Position numbers and translations under genes: made by a program
Shown here: positions 54,972-62,000 of the stretch, piece after piece
Layout: each line of letters starts with the position of its first letter
Position numbering within the stretch: the stretch's first letter is position 1
From: Cristatella mucedo
Lineage: Eukaryota > Bryozoa > Phylactolaemata > Cristatellidae
NCBI GenBank assembly: GCA_009760855.2
Contig: WPIO01000033.1
Location: 2,437,501 to 2,499,500 of the forward strand
Direction: 5' to 3'
DNA: 62,000 nt
The notes under the pieces: model-generated
Database searches by the model: none
Told to the model about the DNA's origin: nothing
Seen by the model: only the letters and a program-made list of their open reading frames with translations

Positions 54972-57900
54972 CTGAAAATGAAGCAGTTCGAACAATTTAT
55001 AATGAACCTGTTACTCTCGCTGGTGGAACTGCTCGCACGACTAAGGCGTGATATCACAAGTAATGCTAGCGATCGAACGAGACGTCCTTTTTCCTAAAGA
55101 ACTGGTGATAAGCGATGAGAGCTACGCTCGGGTCCTTGCACCCGCACATATGGCAGCTGCTTTGACTTTTACCTGCGTTGCGTACCAACAGCTAGAGTGA
55201 TGAGGGTGGGTGCCTCTTTACCAGGCGCCATTTGCCACCAATACGTTAGTTCAGTTCGTAACTAGTGAGCTAACTCTCTTATTTTCCTATGTCCAGTCGA
55301 CGGAAGAAGCAAAATGAGCTTTAAGAAGGTAAACGCGTGGAATATGCGAAATAGCCTGAATCGAAGAAAGTCACGAGACAATCCGCTGTGGAGTAATTTC
55401 TCGTCACAGGGAATGCCTAAACCGATGGGAAAATTTCGCGAATTGCTACATGACAGTGACCATGGCTGAAATTACGCTAAACTAGATAACAGAAAGAAAA
55501 ATAAAATCGATAGTGCTGTTAGCATTCCCTGATCGCTGCAAAACTATGACAAGCATCGAACACGGAGTCTGTTACAGCTAAGACCCATTTTGAGCATATC
55601 CGTCAAGCAACGGATTGACTTCAAGGTTTTGTCGCTCACTTTTAGGTCTCTTCATTCTATGGCTCCAGCCTATCTTTCAGAGATACTACCCCATCAGGCA
55701 AAGCATCGTACCACTCGCTTTTCGGAATCCAACAGTCTAGAAATACCTCGTACAAACCTTAAATCCTTTGGAGACCGTGCATTTAGCTCGTATGCTCCCA
55801 CAGCCTGGAACTCCCTCCCGACCTGCATCAGAACATCCCCTGACCTGACCACATTTAAAAGAAACTTAAAAACATACCTATTTAGGACAGCATTTAGTGG
55901 GTCCTTGTGATTCGTCCTCGATGTGCTTATGCGTGCTGACACTGTTCATGCTGCCACTAACCACATTTGCATGCTGACCCAGTGCATGTAACCCCTAACC
56001 ATGTTATTCATTTTGTTTGTTTTTCAAGCATGATTTTACTTACTATTCTATTGCGTATCACTTTGCAGCAAATGTAAAGCGCCTAGAAAGAGATTAAGTT
56101 CTCTGAGGGCGCTTTATCAAGTGCAATATTATTATTATTATTGTTATTATATCTACTGGTTTTTGCCATGGCGCCTAAGAAATTGCACGCTCGTGGATAT
56201 CTAAACGTTTGCCGCTGGCACCAATCAGTCTGCTCTATAGGTCAGTCACCTTCCGAACCCCAGCTGACCGGCGAACCCCCCCTCTATATAGCAAAATAGC
56301 AATATAAATCAATATACCTTCGCCGACTCTTCGTGACCTTACTATTTGATTCAATTTGATTTATGCCTGTTATCGCTTTGTTATTTTCGCTCAAACCCTT
56401 TCTTGGTTGTCGCTGCATCTGCGAGCCTTTGTGAACTAGGAGTATTCTGAATGAATGGCCTACCCTAGCAATAGAGATGGAGTACTGGGGCGCTTGTCCA
56501 GTATTTCCAGCATTATCCCAAAGCGTCCAGCCAGCTCGCCGTGGAAACTGCTATGAATCACTCTAGCTTAGTGATCAATTGGCCCTCTAGAACACCGGGG
56601 GGGGGCAGTCTTAAGCGTACCAGTGGAGTCGCGAGCTTAATGCGAATTTTCAATAAATGCCTTATAAAAGGCGATACTATTCACGACGACAACCTTGACC
56701 TGTTTGCTTCGATCAATACATCAATGAAAACGACACACTGCCTTTCATAATCTACGCTACCCTTACAGGCTATTAGCTCCTTCACACACGAGATCAATCA
56801 AAACCTTCGGTGTAGTTGTCATCATCAATTTCAAGCCGTGTGTAGTCCCCTCGTCACAGTCTTATGAATCTCTCGTTTTGAGTACCTAATACATCAAGCT
56901 GCTAATTGTGACAGGAAAATACCTCCCACGCCTCAGCTACCAAGTTTAGCTTTATTCCGAATTTTTTTTCCTAGGCCAATATTACGATTTGGTCCAGAAT
57001 ATTTTTATTGTTGGTATTGAGAGGTTTTAACATTCATTTTTATGAAACAACTGATACCCTTGTGTGCCATTTTTTTCGGAAATTAACTGATTCATTTCCT
57101 CTTGTGGCCCACGTGCATGGCCTCACTTACAACGAAGATGGTACCATCAATACAATATTCTCCCACGATTGCGTGCTGTCAACTCTTAAAATTATCACAT
57201 TCTGCGCACGTGACCATGTGTGGATCTCATTCAGTCTGCAGCTACTGTCTTCTTCCGTATCCATAATCATTTGCGATTCGTGAAACCATAACCTCTTGAT
57301 CTTGATTCTGTCCATACAAAGATATCCTCCATTCTCTGCTGCTCAATCTTCCGTTCGACCTGTCCTCACTGGTGAAATGCTACGACACTACAACACTAGC
57401 CGATGTTGAGGACGAGTTAGCTTCTCTGACCAAGCATGCTGTACTCAGTACCGGATGGCGAGAAATTAACTGCAGACATTAGTCTAGCTAGAACTACCAC
57501 GCGCCGACTTGAAACATGATACACAAGAATCAGGACTGATTGTCACCTGAACCTCAACGGCACTGCACTGCAACGGTTCAGGTCCTATCCCAAAGGAAGA
57601 TTTTAGTGCAGTAATGCTGACGGGCAAGAGTCATCGGAGGTGTACCTAAAGTACGAGTTAACCTAGAGATGTGTGTTTGCTATACTTTTTTTCATAATAT
57701 ATGCTCACTCTCTCTTTCTCCAATGTCATTTCCATGTACTATCTACGTCTTAATTCTATGCAGATGAAAAAGACGTGTAAATGTGCTTTGATCCCTCCCT
57801 GCCTTCCCGTATTATCACGTCTCTCAACTCCCTTGGACCGTGTATTGCAGAAATTTGAACTTGGGTGGTAGCAAACATTCTCAAATTGAAGGCGATAAAC

Positions 57901-60900
57901 CAACTAAATAGTGATGGATAAACTTACTACAAGTCAGAAATTTTAAAACGTAACGTTCATAACGGGCGCGGACCCGCGGGTCTCATGTAAGCATCCGAAA
58001 GCAACCAGAGTGTCCTGTCCCTAGCTGACATTTGGCTACACAACAATACCAGTGCAATGCTCTGAATACTTTAAGCTACGTAGTATTTCAAAAATTTAGG
58101 CCTACTATGACAACAATTGAAAACCCGAGGTCGTCCACGCATTTTTGACATCTTATCTTGACTTCTGTAACTCACTAATTGCATACCTTCCAGAATGTAC
58201 AATTAGACGCTTGCAGCTGGTCCAAAACCCTGCAGCTAAGATTTTCTGCCGTGCATGTATGTCGGTGATACCACGCTACACCACTTCTCGCAGACCTGAA
58301 ATGGCTCGCCCTCAAGCAGCATGCGGATTTCAAGGAACTCTCACTCACTTTTATGTACCTGTACTCCCTTGCTCCGGCACCCCTATCCGACCAATCCTCA
58401 ATCAGATTACGCATCGTACCGCAAGCTGTTCTAACTTATCGTTTAGCTGTGCCACTAACCAAATTATTAATCTTTGGAGATCACGCTTTTGGTTAGCATG
58501 CTCCTAAAAGCCTGGAAGTCACTCCCGACTGGCGTCACGACATCTCCTAACTTGATGACACTTAAAAAAAAAGCTAAAAATTCTCCTGTTTCTTGCAGCG
58601 TTTGCTGGGTCCGTGCGAATTGTCCTTTTTAAGCTAATTCGTGCTGAAACTGTGCATATGCATACTAACCAAGTGACACGCTTCCTTGAAGCATTAGTAA
58701 ATTGACTAGAAAGAAATTTAGTTCTCTTAGCACGCCATACAAATGTCTTAAATTGTTATTATTGTATCTGGTGAGCGATATTGGAGTGGTGGTACCAGAG
58801 CTGCGAGAGCATTGCTGTATCGCAAGACAAGTCGTTCAGCTGCTCAGTCACCACAAGGACACGGACATAGAGCGCCGCAAGCTCTGGAGACCGATTTCCG
58901 GCGTCCGATTGGGGCCGCACGCGCGCGGCTGCTGACCTGTTCTCCGGTGCGTTCGCCGGTCCCTGCGCATTGGTGGTCCAATACATGGGCGACCCCTGAG
59001 CCGGCTGGCCGCCGTACTGGCCCTGGCCGCTCTCAGCTCCGACCCAGTCCAGGTTGGCGTCATTGACCTTCCACGCGTTGAACTTGTCGTAGTGCGCTCC
59101 TGACTTCGCAGCAGAGTAGGTTATGGGTATCTTGCAGTCGCCGGTGCAGCCTGGTAATGCGAAGAGCTGCCAGTGAATTTTAATTAATATCCATGCTGCG
59201 TCCAACTGCGGTTCGCCCGCCCACGTCTGATAGCGTACATGGATTCCACACCGGGTTATTGGCTACGTTATCAACTGCGGCGGCTTACGTGAGCTATCGA
59301 GACCTCCTCGCAAGAACAAGTCCTGTCCGACGGATGTGACCTTCTTGAGGAGCACGACGGTCCTCTGCGTTCCTTCGGGCGCCGGCACCGGCTGACTGGG
59401 CGCCTGGGTCACCGCCGGAGGCACCGGGTTGGGGTTGGTGTCGGCACTTCCGCTCTGCGCTCCTGTGAAAAGCCAATAGCCGTGCAGCATTCATTACGAC
59501 CACGGCAGAATACAAGGCGAGCAAACGCACCAGCACCATTCTCACGTTACTTCAGACAGACTGCGTTAGAATGCACAAAATTCCGATTTAAAAAGATAGA
59601 ACTTCGGGCGTATCCATCCGTTAGATGCAGTAACGTACCTCTAGAGGTGCCCGCAGTGTTGCAAACAGCGTTATTTACAATACCATACATGTTTATTATT
59701 ATTTTCGAGCTCCGAACTAGTCTTGATTATTAAAATGCGTAATTTAGCAATAATTATGGAAGCATATCGCCTTCAATCACTCCGCATAAGCGTCTCAATA
59801 GATAAAGCGAAATCCCAGCCGAGGCAAAAGTTTGAAATTGCACGACAAAAAGACCGCAGCTTGTCACCAGACCATAGGGTCACTGGATTTTTACTAAATG
59901 CCAAACCTTAGCACCCACACGTATAACGTGCCATTAAAAAAAGAAACAAAGTCTCTACTATCGGCATCATGGCAATAAAGCATATACAATGAGCGAGTCT
60001 GTATTCAATTTTTACGAGATTGCTACTAGAGTCCGAAGTACTGTAGAGTTTATTACTACTGGCAAGAGCTCAAATTAAGGTAGCGAACAACTCGGCCCCA
60101 TTACACGATTAGTTACAGCAAGCGACAGTGTCAATAAACCAAAACAGTAATCAAATGAGATCCTCAAAGAGATCTTTGAATAAGAGAATCACGATTATAT
60201 CACTGCAAATTTGATTTGGCCGGCATGCGTGACGTCTTTCAGAAAAGTCCCATTTTCAAGTAACTCGATGAAGTAAGGCGACGCACATTCAAGGTTTTCG
60301 CTTACATAGAGTTTGGTTCCACCGTTTAGTCTGTAAGATCAAACTTAATTAATTGTATATTTAAATAATTTAGTTCAATTATAGAAGAACTATATTATTT
60401 AAATGGGTTGCTACGAATAAATGAGTTGAGTTTTCCTCGGCTCACAGGCTTTATTCCCTTTGGCACAGCTGCTAATCGTTAGGCCACGTCGACTGCCAGA
60501 TATTTTGTCGCGAGACCGCAGGAATTCTTACTTTTTCATCAATGGGAAATTCTCAGCAGCTGGCAATGTAATCAGAAAACCTTGAGACTTACTACCGACT
60601 TAAAGCTTATAAGTAAAACGTTTGATCAGCTACTAAGGTTTGTTGTGGACTGATGGCTAATAGGCCGGCAGGTCCATATGGATTGGCAAACGCTCCGAAA
60701 AAACATACAAACAAGCTTAAGTCGGGCGGGTCACCACGTATTGCATAGATTGAGGTAACAAAACTTCCATAAATAAGATCAACGGGGTCTACAACTGCTC
60801 TTGGGCAACCGTGGACCAAAATAAAGTCGCCGGGTCTTAACATTAATTGGCGCGAATGCATCAAGGAGAATAGCATTGTAGCACCTCTCTGTGCCAATCG

Positions 60901-61470
60901 ATAGCATTGAGAGGCACCATTTCGTCTCAATTCCCGCGAGGCTATTTTCTGCGTGACGAGTACCAGCGAAAAAGCCCATAGCCAATAATACTCCAACACT
61001 CAATCTAGGCGAATAGAAATCGTAGAACAGAACAATGGCGGCCGCTTATACCCACAAGGCTGTTGTAGCTCATATGGATTGTGGCTCAGTAAGTACCAAA
61101 TGAGAACTTTGTCTGAAAAATAGCGGCCAATGAAATCACTTCGTTCGGAATAGTTCTCTTATCATTAGTAAAAATTGAGCAATCCAGCCGTACTTACGAA
61201 CGTGAATGGCCACCATCGGGTCCTGGTCAGCACCGTTAATCTGGAAGCGGGCCTTCCCGTTAGAGCCCACTTGGACCGTCTTTCCCGTGCATCTGCCACC
61301 AACCACGTCACCAGAGATTACATCGCAGTACGTTCCAGCCGGTAAGCCAGTGCTGAGCTCGGCATCGAGGGTGCCGTCGTTGTAGTTGATGGCGACGAAA
61401 GCCGCATTGCCTCTGCCAAATGCGATTTGGTTTCTCCCGTTCGACCACCAGTTCGCTACTGGCCTAGAGC
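54734..61470 (-). CDS. Second animal-type alpha-amylase, 3' part only (exons 5-8)
   Basis: Minus-strand join 61470-61198, 59462-59289, 59150-58937, 54971-54734 (899 nt, 298 complete codons plus TGA at 54734-54736). It encodes domain C, the Pro-rich linker and the whole C-terminal extension. Exons 1-4, with signal peptide and catalytic residues, must lie beyond 62000, because the first 530 bp upstream of exon 5 are intronic. Phases and boundaries equal those of the left gene; exon 5 is the same length and about three quarters identical in protein. Its coding sequence looks more GC-rich than the left copy. No stops or frameshifts are seen, so it is probably active, but the catalytic part is not visible. 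The head-to-tail order indicates a tandem duplication, now about 36 kb apart. Confidence 0.9.
55570..58770 (+). mobile_element. Near full-length but decayed L2-like LINE in right amylase intron 7
   Basis: Starts with the 5' leader also seen at 33690 (ACAGCTAAGACC), is interrupted by a young LINE (55601-56152), resumes at about 56160 (GATATCTAAACG as at 33765), shows endonuclease traces at 57008-57283 (LVAHVHGLTY, CARDHVWISFSL) and RT C-terminal traces at 58145-58507 (SYLDFCNSLIAYLPECTIRR), and ends near TTGTTATTATTG at 58765. Stops throughout. Opposite to the host gene. Confidence 0.72.
55601..56152 (+). mobile_element. Young LINE 3' end nested in the old LINE
   Basis: Begins GTCAAGCAACGGATTGACTT (VKQRIDF) and runs unbroken through the C-terminal RT codons to FRTAFSGSL, the 3' UTR, hairpin and (TTA)n. 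I see two differences over ~540 bases to the complement of 44573-45110. A possible short duplication ATATC flanks it. Confidence 0.88.
58937..59150 (-). CDS. Right amylase exon 7: C-terminal extension
   Basis: 214 nt. Reads CTGDCKIPITYSAAKSGAHY, DKFNAWKVNDANLDWVGAE, GQGQYGGQPAQGSPMYWTTN, ending AENR across the junction. Donor GTCAGC is weaker than in the left gene. Phase 2. Confidence 0.88.
59289..59462 (-). CDS. Right amylase exon 6: linker and start of the extension
   Basis: 174 nt. The Pro-rich linker (NPNPVPPAVTQAPSQPVPAP) is followed by QRTVVLLKKVTSVGQDLFLR. Acceptor TTTTCACAG, donor GTAAGC. Three codons shorter than its counterpart; the difference is in the linker. Confidence 0.88.
61198..61470 (-). 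CDS. Right amylase exon 5: domain C
   Basis: 273 nt. Reads RPVANWWSNGRNQIAFGRGN, LPAGTYCDVISG, GGRCTGKTVQVGSNGKARF, DPMVAIHV. Acceptor CTGTTGCAG, donor GTAAGTA. Phase 1 at both ends as in the left gene. Confidence 0.92.
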
Positions 61471-62000
61471 CTGCAACAGAGATACTGAAAGTCAGAGAAA
61501 AGTCTACCGTTTTTACTGCTTTCTGTAATAATTGCAATCGACCATATCCGAACTCTTTTAAATAGTAACCGGTAAACTAAAATGGGAGAGAGGAGTATCA
61601 AAATTGCAGCGGTAGAAAAACTTTCTCTGACAGTGCCTCGTGGAAAACCAAATTACTAATAAAATTTGACATACAATCAGCATTCACTCATAGGTTTTGC
61701 AGCGATATTTATTGCCCCGTGTCAGTTTGGGATTCTCTCGCGTTTGACTTTCAAAAGTAATACGAACTTGCACATGCCGTGCGTCATTGAGAGATTGAAG
61801 GCGGACGTTCAGGAAAGGCGTGAAAGAACTATCTATGCAAGTACCTTGGATGACTAATTCCAAAGTCTTCGTGCAAGCTCCAGGAAATAAAGTTAAGAAT
61901 AAATTAGATAGAAATATATAAGTCACCAATTCTCCATTCTTTGATATACGTAATGCACGAGTTCTTATCTACCTTCTAGTAGCATCACTCCCTGCTCGGG
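61471..62000 (-). other. Intron 4 of the right amylase gene (part)
   Basis: No exon 4 coding sequence (GFRIDA or IYQEVID motifs) is seen before the window edge, as expected if intron 4 is longer than 530 bp; in the left gene it is 842 bp. Confidence 0.6.

Noticed and set aside
58812-59066. Open frames on the plus strand over the right amylase exon 7
   Set aside because: Shadow of the GC-rich coding exon on the other strand.

Overview
The window is animal genomic DNA, probably from an invertebrate; I cannot name the phylum. The reasons are GT-AG introns, an animal-type alpha-amylase (GH13) split into eight coding exons, L2-clade LINEs whose 3' tails end in (TTA)n, and two families of tRNA-derived SINEs. 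There is no bacterial-style gene packing, operon, CRISPR array or rRNA.

The only cellular genes I can support are two alpha-amylase genes, both on the minus strand and both carrying the same extra C-terminal domain. The left gene is complete: eight coding exons from 18985 down to 3864, 2136 nt of coding sequence including the stop, 711 aa. All splice phases match, a TATA box lies at 19072-19079 and an AATAAA signal at 3732-3737. It has a signal peptide, the catalytic Asp/Glu/Asp triad (D220, E251, D317), domain C, a Pro/Thr-rich linker and a two-part C-terminal extension. The residue matching human Arg337 (chloride site) is Gln353. The right gene is cut by the window edge: only its exons 5-8 (61470 down to 54734) are present, with the same intron phases. 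Together they form a tandem duplicate pair.

Nearly everything else is mobile or repeated DNA. An L2-like LINE is present in more than a dozen pieces (for example 10258-11553, 22328-23236, 25285-27181, 33690-36085, 44573-45353, 47118-48715, 55570-58770). All are broken by truncation, stops or deletions, but at least two 3' ends are nearly identical and therefore young. SINE family A (1508, 12075, 17103, 28312 and 40133) ends in a hairpin like the LINE's own 3' hairpin, as expected of a SINE mobilised by that LINE. SINE family B (35341, 36226, 49062) has a tRNA-like head and a different tail. There is also a TIR element at 24895-27426 with a pogo/Tigger-like transposase remnant and a LINE inside it, a 350-bp fold-back element with 119-bp inverted arms (51617-51966), an 81-bp-arm hairpin inside a LINE (34645-34813), a 23-bp minisatellite in amylase intron 7 (5190-5835), and long AT, GT, CT and GA microsatellites.

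Layout: 3.7-19.1 kb, left amylase gene, with a repeat-filled 8.5-kb intron 3; 19.1-54.5 kb, intergenic LINE/SINE/DNA-transposon mosaic without a recognisable gene; 54.6-62 kb, 3' part of the right amylase gene, whose intron 7 holds a decayed, almost full-length LINE with a young LINE copy nested in it. I found no convincing new molecular system; the unusual items are the repeat structures and the amylase chloride-site substitution.
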